From LMUY01 sp965199005 (lineage in GTDB: Bacteria > Pseudomonadota > Alphaproteobacteria > Acetobacterales > Acetobacteraceae): a DNA stretch of 64,000 nucleotides. The notes beneath the pieces are model-generated. The model saw nothing but the letters and a program-made list of their open reading frames with translations, was not told where the DNA came from and made no database searches. Positions 8,261 through 16,747 of this stretch are shown here, piece after piece. The position numbers and the translations under genes are program-made. The stretch spans positions 2,232,001-2,296,000 of the forward strand of contig CBDAQK010000001.1 in the NCBI GenBank assembly GCA_965199005.1, in the 5' to 3' direction. The stretch's first letter is position 1. Every line of letters begins with the position of its first letter.

Positions 8261-9304
8261 CTAGAACTCGACGCCACCCCCAGGGTGATATCGCGTGGCC
8301 CACGCCGCAGCGGCAATGTCCGCGCCCGAAGGCAGCGAAGCATCCGGATGGCGGATCCAGGAGATAACGTCGCCAATCACTGCCTGTCGGTCCAGGTCGC
8401 GCATCAGCAGGTGATACCCGTTTGGATACACCGCACGCCGCGTATCCGCCGGCAGATGGGCCCAGGCGACCCCCATGGCACTCGCCGGCACCAACTCGTC
8501 GTGGCCGCCATACGCAATGAAGCTCCGGCCATGGACCCGCGGCGCAGCCTCCTGCGCGGAGTCCATCAAATCCACCAGCCCGGCGAGCACCGCAACCTGC
8601 GTGCTCCGGATGGTCAGCGGATCGCGGACGAGCGCGATCAGCGCGTCCCGGTTGTCGCTGGCGTGCACCGTCACAGGCACGTCACCCGACGTAATGCGGT
8701 AGTTGGGCGCGATGCCGTCGGCCGCCCACAGCGCACTGCTCAGCACGAAGCCCTGTTCCGGCCGTCCCCATACGGCGGGGCTCAACATGATCGTGCCGGT
8801 GACCGGCGGCGGATTGGCCCGCGCCGCCAGATCCAGCGCGATCGCGCCGCCCATGCTCTCCCCCATGACGTAAAGAGGGGTCGTGGGGTAGCGGCGGCGC
8901 AGATCACGGGCCATCGCGTCCGCATCGTCCACCAGGACAGGAACCCCGGGCCACGTCTGGCGTGCAGCGGTATCGCCAAAGCCACGCTGGTCGGGCGCGT
9001 AAATGGCAATCCCGGCTGCGGCGAACACCGGGCCGGGCAGGGCCCATTGGTCCCGGCTGTCGTTGAAGCCATGCAAGGCGAGAATGACGGCGGAGGGCGC
9101 GGCGTGATTTGGCGGCAGCCAGACACGGGCGGGCAGGCGTGTCCCGTCCGGCATGGTGAAGACGTCGTCTGGCACCGGATGCATCACCAATGGCGCGCCG
9201 GGCGTGCCATCGGGTGGCAGCCGGGCAGCGCAGCCGCCGGTCAGCAGCAGGAAACAGGCAAGCGTGGCGCGTGCGGTTGAACTCATGGCCAGCATAGCTA
9301 TCAT
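8261..9304 (-). CDS. Alpha/beta-hydrolase lipoprotein (monoacylglycerol lipase-like, S33/Hydrolase_4)
   Basis: The protein opens with a short hydrophobic leader ending in LLLTGGC, which fits a slightly atypical lipobox, so it is probably lipid-anchored. The body is an alpha/beta hydrolase: an oxyanion-loop motif LHGFND, the nucleophile elbow GESMGG, an acidic residue in YGGHDELVP and a late histidine in GYHLL. This layout fits lysophospholipase or monoacylglycerol lipase-like serine hydrolases of the Hydrolase_4 group. Starts at 9304, 9295 and 9286 are all possible; 9286 would give a classic 19-residue lipoprotein leader. It is transcribed away from the CHCC zinc-finger gene. The substrate is not known. 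Confidence 0.85.
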   Translation of the reverse strand: MIAMLAMSSTARATLACFLLLTGGCAARLPPDGTPGAPLVMHPVPDDVFTMPDGTRLPARVWLPPNHAAPSAVILALHGFNDSRDQWALPGPVFAAAGIAIYAPDQRGFGDTAARQTWPGVPVLVDDADAMARDLRRRYPTTPLYVMGESMGGAIALDLAARANPPPVTGTIMLSPAVWGRPEQGFVLSSALWAADGIAPNYRITSGDVPVTVHASDNRDALIALVRDPLTIRSTQVAVLAGLVDLMDSAQEAAPRVHGRSFIAYGGHDELVPASAMGVAWAHLPADTRRAVYPNGYHLLMRDLDRQAVIGDVISWIRHPDASLPSGADIAAAAWATRYHPGGGVEF

Positions 9305-9335
9305 TGTCCCGCGTTCCCCACCAGTCGAGGTCCAC

Positions 9336-9554
9336 ATGCCGTTCGGCGCGTCCACGCCAGACACGCCGCCAGGAATGCCCCCTGGCGAGCTTGAAATCTT
9401 CCACGTCGACGACCGCGTGGTTGCCTGCGACGGCGGGAACGCCGGATTGGGCCATCCTCGCGTTTGGCTGCGCATCGTGCGCGAGCAGACATTCTGCCCC
9501 TATTGCTCGCGGGTGTTCGTGCTGAACGCCGGGGCAGGGGAGGGCGAACACTGA
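9336..9554 (+). CDS. Small CHCC zinc-finger domain protein
   Basis: The 72-residue product has the zf-CHCC pattern: a cysteine in VACDGG, then GLGHPRVWL with the histidine, then CPYC near the C-terminus. This matches the small proteobacterial zinc-finger proteins related to the NDUFS6 subunit of mitochondrial complex I. Small members like this are common in Alphaproteobacteria, often of undefined function. It lies 14 bases upstream of polA on the same strand and may be cotranscribed with it. ATG 9336 was preferred over 9285, which would add a segment without family character and overlap the divergent lipoprotein start. Confidence 0.85.
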   Translation: MPFGASTPDTPPGMPPGELEIFHVDDRVVACDGGNAGLGHPRVWLRIVREQTFCPYCSRVFVLNAGAGEGEH

Positions 9555-9568
9555 GCGCCACCGCTCCC

Positions 9569-12265
9569 ATGCATCTGGTCTTGGTGGACGGGTCGGGATT
9601 TATCTTCCGCGCCTTTCACGCCCTGCCGCCGATGACCCGGCCGGACGGAACCCCCGTCAACGCCGTGTTCGGCTTCACCAACATGTTGGCGCGGCTGCTG
9701 AAAGATCACGCGGGCACCCATCTGGCCGTCATCTTCGACGCCGGGCGCACGACGTTCCGTAACCGGATCTACGACGCCTACAAGGCGCAACGGCCGGACC
9801 CGCCAGCTGAGCTGATCCCGCAATTCGCCCTGGTTCGGGATGCCACCGTGGCGTTCGGGGTCCCTTCCATCGAGCTGGAGGACTGGGAGGCGGATGATTT
9901 GATCGCCGCCTACACCAAGGCCGCTGTGGAGGCTGGCGGCCAGGTGACGGTCGTGTCCTCCGACAAGGACCTCATGCAGCTGATCCGCCCCGGCGTGCTG
10001 ATGCAGGACCCGATCAAGCAGAAATCGATTGGTCCCGAGGAAGTCCGTGAAAAATTCGGCTGCGGCCCGGAAAAGATGATCGATCTGCTGGCGCTCATGG
10101 GTGACAGCGTCGACAACGTGCCCGGCGTGCCCGGGATCGGCCCCAAGACCGCCTGCCAGTTGCTGTCGGAATTTGGCGACTTGGAGGGCGTCCTGGCAGC
10201 CGCCCCGGCCATGAAACCGTCCAAGCGCCGCGAATTGCTGATCACCCACGCCGAGCAGGCCCGTCTCTCCCGCCAATTGGTGATCCTGCGGGACGACGCG
10301 CCGCTGCCGGAACCGTTGGACGCGCTGGTCACACGGGAGCCGGAGCGGGCGAACTTGTCGGCCTGGCTGCACTCGATGGGGTTCCGCTCGACGGCCACTC
10401 GGCTGGGCCTGGACGGCCCGGTCGGCGAGGACGCACCGCCGCCTCCGCCGGAGGAGGCGGCGGGCTTCGGCCCCTATGGCGTGGCCGCCGATATGGCCGC
10501 CGTGGCGAGCGTGTTGGACGATGCCCGGCGTGGCGGCATGGTGGCGGTCTACCCGGTGGTGGGCGGGGCTGGCCTGGTGGGGCTGGGGCTTGCCACGGCG
10601 CCGGGCCGTGCCTGTTACGTCCCCGTGGGACACGCCGGCGATCTGGACCGGATGGTGCAGCAGGCCGCCGTGACCGACCTGCGGACCGCGCTGGACCCAA
10701 TCCTGGTGGACCCGGCTGTGCTGAAGATCTTCCACGATGCCAAGGCTGGACTGCACGCACTCTCCCGGGCTGGCTTCGGCCCAGCCGTCGCCGTGGATGA
10801 TTGCATGCTGCTATCCTACGCGCAGGACGCCGGCGCCCATGGGCACACGCTGGAGGAGTTGTCTCGCCTGCATCTGGGGCATGGCGTCACCGGATTGGAC
10901 GTCGTCACGGGGACTGGGCGCGGCCGGCTGACCCTGGCGGAGGTTCCCACCGAGCGTGCCGCCAGCCATGTGGCCGAGGCGGCGGATTGCGCCCTGCGGT
11001 TGCGGCAGACCCTGCGTGCCCGCCTCGCCGATGTCCGGCAGACGGCGCTATACGAGCAGTTGGAGCGCCGCCTGATCCCCGTGCTGGCGGACATGGAGCG
11101 TGCCGGCGTGAAAGTGGACGAGGCGGAGCTGCGCCGCCTGTCCGCCGATTTCGGCGAGCGGATGGCCATCGGGGAGGCCGAAATCCACAAGCTCGCCGGC
11201 CGCCCGTTCAATCTCGGCAGCCCCAAGGTGCTGGGCGAAATCCTGTTCGACGAGATGAAGCTGCCTGGCGGCCGCCGTACCAGCAGCGGCACATGGGGTA
11301 CGGATGCCGCAGTGCTGCAGAGTCTGGCGGAAGGCGGGGCGGAACTGCCGGGCCGCATCCTGGAATGGCGGCAGTTGGCAAAACTGAAATCCACCTATGC
11401 CGACGCGCTCGTCACCGAAATCGACCCGGCCACGGGCCGCGTCCACACGACCTTTACCATGGCGGCAACGACCACCGGGCGGCTGTCGTCCAACGATCCC
11501 AATCTGCAGAACATCCCGATCCGGACGGAAGAGGGCGGCCGGATCCGCCAGGCCTTCGTCGCCGCCCCTGGGCATCTGTTGGTCAGCGCCGATTACTCGC
11601 AGATCGAGCTGCGCCTGCTAGCGCATGTGGCCGACGTTCCGGCATTGAGCGAGGCCTTCGCCACCGGTCAGGACATCCACAGCCGAACCGCCAGCGAGGT
11701 GTTCGGGGTGCCGATGGCGGAAATGACCGGTCTCGTGCGCCGCCGGGCCAAGGCCATCAACTTCGGAATTATTTATGGAATCAGTGCGTTCGGCCTGGCG
11801 CGGCAGCTAGGGATCGAACCCGGCGAGGCAAAGGCCTATATCGACGCCTACTTCCAGCGCTATCCCGGTATCCGCGCCTACATGGAAAGCACCCGGGAGG
11901 AGGCCCGCATCCGTGGCTTCGTGCTGACCCCGTTTGGCCGCCGCTGCTGGGTGCCGGGGATCGCCGACCGCAACCCTGCCAAGCGCGCCTATGCGGAACG
12001 CCAGGCCAGCAACGCACCGCTCCAGGGCGGGGCGGCGGACATCATAAAGCGGGCCATGGTGCGGCTGCCGGCGGCCATCGCCGCGGCTGGGCTCACGGGA
12101 CGTATGTTATTGCAGGTGCACGACGAGCTACTGTTTGAAGCGCCGGACGCCGAAGCTGACGCCCTGGCGGCGCTGGTGCGCGACGTGATGCAGCGTGCCG
12201 CGGTCTTGTCGGTGCCCCTGGTGGTCGAAACCGGCAAGGGGCGGAGCTGGGGCGACGCCCATTAA
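9569..12265 (+). CDS. polA: DNA polymerase I with degenerate 3'-5' exonuclease domain
   Basis: The 898-residue protein has the PolA layout. A 5' nuclease domain comes first (LVDGSGFIFRAFHALPP, then SDKDLMQL and VPGIGPKTA), a middle exonuclease-like domain at about 300-500, and an A-family polymerase domain with motif A (DYSQIELR, about 674), motif B (RRRAKAINFGIIYG, about 725) and motif C (QVHDELL, about 849). In the middle domain the catalytic acids of the E. coli enzyme are gone: the DTE site reads YPV near 324, the next aspartate region reads KAG near 391, and YxxxD reads HVAEA near 467. Repair and Okazaki-fragment processing should be intact, but proofreading is probably absent. ATG 9569 starts right at the conserved N-terminus. 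Confidence 0.97.
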   Translation: MHLVLVDGSGFIFRAFHALPPMTRPDGTPVNAVFGFTNMLARLLKDHAGTHLAVIFDAGRTTFRNRIYDAYKAQRPDPPAELIPQFALVRDATVAFGVPSIELEDWEADDLIAAYTKAAVEAGGQVTVVSSDKDLMQLIRPGVLMQDPIKQKSIGPEEVREKFGCGPEKMIDLLALMGDSVDNVPGVPGIGPKTACQLLSEFGDLEGVLAAAPAMKPSKRRELLITHAEQARLSRQLVILRDDAPLPEPLDALVTREPERANLSAWLHSMGFRSTATRLGLDGPVGEDAPPPPPEEAAGFGPYGVAADMAAVASVLDDARRGGMVAVYPVVGGAGLVGLGLATAPGRACYVPVGHAGDLDRMVQQAAVTDLRTALDPILVDPAVLKIFHDAKAGLHALSRAGFGPAVAVDDCMLLSYAQDAGAHGHTLEELSRLHLGHGVTGLDVVTGTGRGRLTLAEVPTERAASHVAEAADCALRLRQTLRARLADVRQTALYEQLERRLIPVLADMERAGVKVDEAELRRLSADFGERMAIGEAEIHKLAGRPFNLGSPKVLGEILFDEMKLPGGRRTSSGTWGTDAAVLQSLAEGGAELPGRILEWRQLAKLKSTYADALVTEIDPATGRVHTTFTMAATTTGRLSSNDPNLQNIPIRTEEGGRIRQAFVAAPGHLLVSADYSQIELRLLAHVADVPALSEAFATGQDIHSRTASEVFGVPMAEMTGLVRRRAKAINFGIIYGISAFGLARQLGIEPGEAKAYIDAYFQRYPGIRAYMESTREEARIRGFVLTPFGRRCWVPGIADRNPAKRAYAERQASNAPLQGGAADIIKRAMVRLPAAIAAAGLTGRMLLQVHDELLFEAPDAEADALAALVRDVMQRAAVLSVPLVVETGKGRSWGDAH

Positions 12266-12293
12266 TACGTCGTCATACGGCGTTGACTGAGCC

Positions 12294-12818
12294 TTAAGCC
12301 GCTGGTGGTAGAGCCTCATCACCAATCCCGAGGGCGCGTTGCATATAGACCGTGTCCAGCCACCGGCCGAACTTCAACCCGACTGCCCGCAAGGTTCCGA
12401 CATGATGGAAGCCCAACGAGGCATGCATGCCAACCGAGCCGACATTCTCGCTGTCGCCGATCACGGCAACCATTTGGCGGAAGCCGACCTTCTCCGCCTC
12501 CAGCAACAGGCGGGAGACCAGGGCCTTGCCAACGCCCTGTCCCCGTACGTCCTCACGAACATAGATGCTGTCCTCGGCCGTGAACCGGTAGGCCGTGCGA
12601 TCACGGATTTGTGCGTAGTAGGCATAGCCGAGCACGCCCGTGGCGTCCGCGGCAACCAGCCAAGCCCAGCCTCGCCGGGTGCCGGTCTCGAAACGGGCCG
12701 AGATGTCTTCGAGAGATGGAGGTATTTCTTCAAACGTTCCGGTGCCGTGCAACACATGATGGGCGTAAATCGCCTGGATGTCAGGCAAATCGGCCGGAGT
12801 GGCGAGGCGAATTTCCAT
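12294..12818 (-). CDS. GNAT N-acetyltransferase, phosphinothricin acetyltransferase-like
   Basis: The 174-residue product is a single GNAT domain. IRLATPADLPDIQAIYAHHV at the start, TFEEIPPS, GYAYYAQIRDRTAYRF, the acetyl-CoA loop VRGQGVGKAL and GMHASLGFHHVGTLRAVGLK all follow the phosphinothricin/methionine-sulfone acetyltransferase (Pat/Bar) pattern. Chromosomal members of this group in soil bacteria usually acetylate amino-acid analogues. ATG 12818 was chosen because the domain starts there. It converges with polA, leaving 28 bases between the stop codons. Confidence 0.88.
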   Translation of the reverse strand: MEIRLATPADLPDIQAIYAHHVLHGTGTFEEIPPSLEDISARFETGTRRGWAWLVAADATGVLGYAYYAQIRDRTAYRFTAEDSIYVREDVRGQGVGKALVSRLLLEAEKVGFRQMVAVIGDSENVGSVGMHASLGFHHVGTLRAVGLKFGRWLDTVYMQRALGIGDEALPPAA

Positions 12819-12905
12819 ACTGGCAGCTCTCTGACTTTCGCACTTCAGCCTGCGACGGTCCGTTGGCATTGTGAAGACGGCGTTTGCTCGATTTGACGAT
12901 TCTTG

Positions 12906-12939
12906 GTGCTACATCGCCACCGACTCAGTTATGTAGCAC
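12906..12939. promoter_or_regulatory. Inverted repeat upstream of the type I secretion operon
   Basis: GTGCTACAT at 12906-12914 and ATGTAGCAC at 12931-12939 are perfect 9-base inverted arms separated by 16 bases. The pair lies between the divergent acetyltransferase gene and the GTG start of the exporter, about 70 bases upstream of the latter. The geometry fits a dimeric regulator site or an RNA stem in the leader. There is no T-run, so a terminator is less likely. The function is inferred from position only. Confidence 0.4.
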
Positions 12940-13008
12940 TTCCATCCAGCGCCCGAATACGCGTAGAAGCGCCCATAGTGCCTGCGCAATGCACGAGGAA
13001 AGAGACAC

Positions 13009-15282
13009 GTGGACACAGCCGAGCCTGGACGCCGCGACCCCGCGATAACTCCGAACACGATCAGTGGCAGCCAAGCCGAACTGAACGCGGCAGAGATGCG
13101 GTTGCTTGCCGTGCAGGCCGTTGCCCGCCATCACGGGTTCGAACTCGATCGCAGCGACTTCCACATGGACGCCGGAGACACGGTCCCCTCGCCGCTGTCT
13201 TTGGTCAAGTGGCTGCGGGACCAGGGGCTCGTCGCAAAGGCGAGCCGGCTCGCTTGGCCCCAACTGCTCCGGCTGACCGAGGCATCTGGGGCCGGCATGG
13301 TGTCGCCCGTCGTATTGCTGTTCAACGACGGCACGGCCGGCGTGCTGGTCGGCTCTGACGCCAATCGCGACATCGTATGGATCCGGGATCCTCGCTCCAA
13401 CGGGCAGGACGCCGTGGCGGTTGACCGCCTTCGGCTGTCCCAACTCTGGGACGGGGAGGCGGTGCTGGTCCGCCGGCCAAGGGGTCAATCCGACAGCGAT
13501 CAACCATTCTCCCTGAGCTGGGTGATGAGTCTGATCTTTGCTCAGCGCAAGCTCATGCGCGACATAGGTATCTCATCCCTGTGCCTGTCGGCTTTGACCA
13601 TCGTTCCGCCCTTGCTGGTCATGTCGGTGTTGGACCGGGTCGTTGGCCACCACAGCTACTCGACCTTGATACTTCTGTCGCTGATTTTGGTGATTATCAC
13701 CATATACGAGACATTGCTTGGTTACGGACGGCGTGAACTCATCCAGATCATATCGACGCGGGTCGACACGCGGCTGCAACTGCATCTGTTCTCACGGTTG
13801 CTGTCCCTCCCGCTCGATTTCTTCGAGCGGACCCAAGCTGGTCAAACCTCCTATCGCTTGATGCAGGTCTACAAGGTCCGTGATTTCGTGACCGGGAAGC
13901 TCATGAGCACCTTCCTGGACATGTTGACGCTGGTATTCCTGTTGCCGTTCCTGTTCTGGCTCAATGCGACCCTGTCGTGGATGGTTGTGGCGGCGGCGGG
14001 CCTGGTGGCCGTGATCATCATGATCTTTCTTCGGCCAATTGGCCGTCTGGTCGCCAAGAGTGTGGATGCCGAGTCGAAAAAAGGCAGCGTGCTCGTAGAA
14101 AGCGTTCAGGGCATCCGAACGCTCAAGACGCTGGCGTTGGAACCTCAGCGCAAGGCCGAATGGGATGTCCGCGTTGCCAATGCAGGCGAGCTTCGGTTGG
14201 AGGCTGGCCGGCTTGCCAACTGGCCGCAAACACTGATCACCCCCATTGAATTCTTCATCAACCGCGGTGTCTTGATGGTCGGCGCCTATCTCGCCCTCGA
14301 GGATACATCGAGCGTCGGCGTTGGTGCCCTGGTCGCCTTCATGATGTTGGGCTCGCGGGTGACGCAGCCGCTGGTCGGGTTGGCTCGCCTGCTGGAGGAT
14401 TTCACCGAGGTGCGGGCGTCCGTCGGCGAAGTCGGGTCCGTTCTGAACAACAAGCCTGAGCAGCAGAGCGGTTCCGGCCTGCGGCCGAGTTTCGAAGGGG
14501 CGGTGTCCTTCGAAGGGCTGACCTTCACCTACCCGACCGGGAAGACGCCGGCGCTCGACAATGTGTCGTTCTCGATCCCGGCCGGCACCATGCTCGGCGT
14601 CGTCGGGCGCTCGGGCTCGGGTAAATCAACCCTGACGAGGCTGCTCCAGGGCGTCAATCGTGACTATACCGGCTTCCTCAAGATCGACGGGGCTGAGCTG
14701 CGGGAGGTCAATCTGGCCCATCTGCGGCGCTCGTTCGGCGTCGTCTTGCAGGACAACTTCCTGTTTCGCGGCTCGGTGCGGGACAATATTTCCGCGGGCC
14801 GTGCCGGTTTGACGATCGAGGACGTGGTTCGCGCCGCCCGCTTGGCCGGGGCGGAGGAGTTCATCGAGCGTCTTCCCCAGGGCTACGACACCTGGATCGA
14901 GGAGGGCTCGTCCAATATCTCCGGCGGCCAGAAGCAACGCATGGCGATCGCCCGCGCCCTGATTACCGATCCCCGCATCCTGATCCTCGATGAAGCGACC
15001 AGCGCGTTGGACCCGGAGAGCGAGGCGCTGGTGAATGCAAACCTGACCCGGATTGGCCGCGGCCGGACCATGGTGATCGTCTCCCACCGGCTCGCGTCGC
15101 TGGTTGAGTGTGACCAGATCCTCGTCATGGACCGGGGCAAAGTGATCGATGTGGCGCCCCACACAATACTTTTGGAACGCTGCGCCATCTACCGCGCACT
15201 GTGGTTGCAGCAGAATCGGCACATGGACCCGGCCGGTGCGCGGGCAGCTTTGCTGCCCACGCTGTCCGCTCAGGGTGACTAG
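13009..15282 (+). CDS. Type I secretion ABC transporter (HlyB-like, with inactive C39-like domain)
   Basis: The 757-residue inner-membrane exporter has three parts. Residues about 20-150 form a C39 peptidase-like domain, where the helix that should carry the catalytic Cys reads LLAVQAVARHHGF and the GHW motif reads GTAGVLV. It is therefore a non-cleaving docking domain like that of HlyB. Residues about 165-450 are a six-helix ABC membrane domain. The ATPase domain has Walker A GRSGSGKST (about 533), LQDNFLF, signature NISGGQKQR (about 635), Walker B ILILDEAT (about 656) and the VSHR switch. Translation starts at GTG 13009 behind GAGGAAAGAG. The HlyD partner starts 15 bases after the stop. No TolC-like gene is present in the window. 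Unfolded, C-terminally signalled substrates are expected, such as the FG-GAP proteins at 2-7 kb. Confidence 0.93.
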   Translation: MDTAEPGRRDPAITPNTISGSQAELNAAEMRLLAVQAVARHHGFELDRSDFHMDAGDTVPSPLSLVKWLRDQGLVAKASRLAWPQLLRLTEASGAGMVSPVVLLFNDGTAGVLVGSDANRDIVWIRDPRSNGQDAVAVDRLRLSQLWDGEAVLVRRPRGQSDSDQPFSLSWVMSLIFAQRKLMRDIGISSLCLSALTIVPPLLVMSVLDRVVGHHSYSTLILLSLILVIITIYETLLGYGRRELIQIISTRVDTRLQLHLFSRLLSLPLDFFERTQAGQTSYRLMQVYKVRDFVTGKLMSTFLDMLTLVFLLPFLFWLNATLSWMVVAAAGLVAVIIMIFLRPIGRLVAKSVDAESKKGSVLVESVQGIRTLKTLALEPQRKAEWDVRVANAGELRLEAGRLANWPQTLITPIEFFINRGVLMVGAYLALEDTSSVGVGALVAFMMLGSRVTQPLVGLARLLEDFTEVRASVGEVGSVLNNKPEQQSGSGLRPSFEGAVSFEGLTFTYPTGKTPALDNVSFSIPAGTMLGVVGRSGSGKSTLTRLLQGVNRDYTGFLKIDGAELREVNLAHLRRSFGVVLQDNFLFRGSVRDNISAGRAGLTIEDVVRAARLAGAEEFIERLPQGYDTWIEEGSSNISGGQKQRMAIARALITDPRILILDEATSALDPESEALVNANLTRIGRGRTMVIVSHRLASLVECDQILVMDRGKVIDVAPHTILLERCAIYRALWLQQNRHMDPAGARAALLPTLSAQGD

Positions 15283-15297
15283 AAGAGGATCCGAATT

Positions 15298-16704
15298 ATG
15301 AGCGTTACGACCGCCGGAAACCAGCTGACCCGCAGCCAGTCGGCGCAAATGCCGGCCCTGTTGGAGTTCTACTCGCCATCCGCGGCGCTCATCGCGGTGC
15401 GCCCGCAAGGATCGGCGCGTGGCGTGATTTGGTCGGTCGCCAGCCTCTTCGTGGCCTGTGGCTTGGCCGCGGGGTTGGTCCCGATCGACAAGGTCGTGAC
15501 GGCACCCGGGAAGGTCGTCCCCACGTCGAACACCATCGTCGTGCAGCCGCTCGAAATTTCCATCGTCAAAGAAATCGATGTGCAGGAAGGTCAGGTCGTC
15601 CATGCCGGTGACTTGCTGGCGAGGCTGGATCCGACCTTCACCGGCTCCGACAAGACGGCATCCAGCCAACAAGTCGCCAGCCTGCGGGCGGAGGTCGAAC
15701 GTCTGAAGGCAGAGGCCGCTGGAAGGGACTACAACCCTGCGATCAGCGATTCCGCCGCGTTGGTGCAAGAAGCGATTTTTGCCCAGCGGAAGTCCGAGCG
15801 TTCGTACAAGTTGGAGAATTATCGCCAAAAGATCGATGCGCTGCAGGCGGCCCTGAACAAGGCCATTGGTGACGCCAACTCGTTTTCCCAGCGGACGGGG
15901 GTCGCCTCCACCGTCGAAGGCAAGCGGGCTGAGTTGGAAAAGCTCGGCTGGGGGAGCCAGTTGAACCGCTTGCAGGCGACGGATCAGCGCATGAGCATGC
16001 AGGCTGGATTGCAGGAAGCGCAACAGAGCGCAAAGGCGGCAGCGGGCGACCTGCAGGCGATGCGGGCCGAGGCCGCGGCCTACGACCAGAACTGGAAGGG
16101 CACGGTGTCGCAGGATTTGACCGACGCCATGCGTAAGCTCGATGACGCCCAGGGGACTGCCAGCAAGGCCAACCTCCGGAACAAGTTGGTCGAGCTGCGA
16201 GCTGAACAGGACGCGACGGTGCTCTCGGTGGCCCCTGTTTCGGTTGGGTCGGTGCTACAGGCGGGTGATCAATTCCTGAAGTTGGTGCCGCTGAACGCTC
16301 CGTTGGAGATCGAGGCGACGGTGGCAGGCTCTGACGCCGGCTTTATTCACCTTGGCGACCCGGTGACCATCAAGTTCGATACCTTCCCCTTCACGCAGTA
16401 CGGTTCAGCCAGCGGAACCGTCCGGGTCATCAGTCCGGACAGCTTCTCTACGCCCCAGGCGAATGACTACGTGTCCCACGGCAACCCGCAGGCTGGGCAG
16501 GACACGGCGCAGCGGATGGGGCAGAGCTTCTACCGGGTGAAGGTATCGATCGACAACGTCGGATTGCATGATACGCCGCGCGGTTTCCATGTCAGCCCTG
16601 GCATGCCCGTGACCGACGACGTGATGGTCGGCAAGCGGACCGTCCTGAGTTACATCTTTAGCCGGACGTTGCCCGTCGCGTCGGAAGGGATGCGGGAACC
16701 GTGA
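15298..16704 (+). CDS. HlyD-family type I secretion periplasmic adaptor
   Basis: The 468-residue membrane-fusion protein has a short cytoplasmic N-terminus, one membrane helix (VASLFVACGLAAGLVPI, about 45-62), a split lipoyl/biotinyl-like domain (VTAPGKVVPTSN and VQEGQVVHAGDLLARLD), a long helical hairpin rich in Lys, Glu, Ala and Gln (about 115-300), and a C-terminal beta-barrel (GDPVTIKFDTFPFTQYG). This is the HlyD/PrtE plan, linking the ABC exporter to an outer-membrane channel across the periplasm. It lies 15 bases downstream of the exporter with AAGAGGAT before the ATG, so the two are clearly one operon. Confidence 0.93.
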   Translation: MSVTTAGNQLTRSQSAQMPALLEFYSPSAALIAVRPQGSARGVIWSVASLFVACGLAAGLVPIDKVVTAPGKVVPTSNTIVVQPLEISIVKEIDVQEGQVVHAGDLLARLDPTFTGSDKTASSQQVASLRAEVERLKAEAAGRDYNPAISDSAALVQEAIFAQRKSERSYKLENYRQKIDALQAALNKAIGDANSFSQRTGVASTVEGKRAELEKLGWGSQLNRLQATDQRMSMQAGLQEAQQSAKAAAGDLQAMRAEAAAYDQNWKGTVSQDLTDAMRKLDDAQGTASKANLRNKLVELRAEQDATVLSVAPVSVGSVLQAGDQFLKLVPLNAPLEIEATVAGSDAGFIHLGDPVTIKFDTFPFTQYGSASGTVRVISPDSFSTPQANDYVSHGNPQAGQDTAQRMGQSFYRVKVSIDNVGLHDTPRGFHVSPGMPVTDDVMVGKRTVLSYIFSRTLPVASEGMREP

Positions 16705-16747
16705 TGCAACGAGGCAAAATTGGGGATCGGAGGAGGCCGGCGGCGCT

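Noticed and set aside
8150..9280. A plus-strand frame of 376 codons running through the tRNA and the hydrolase gene
   Set aside because: It would have to read through a functional tRNA and is antisense to a clear lipoprotein hydrolase.
10801..12138. A 445-codon plus-strand frame inside polA in another register
   Set aside because: It overlaps the polymerase domain with motifs A, B and C in the main frame; the alternate product is Arg/Gly/Pro-rich.
14626..16023. A 465-codon minus-strand open frame across the exporter and HlyD genes
   Set aside because: It is antisense to clear ABC ATPase motifs and has no domain of its own; a shadow of high GC coding.
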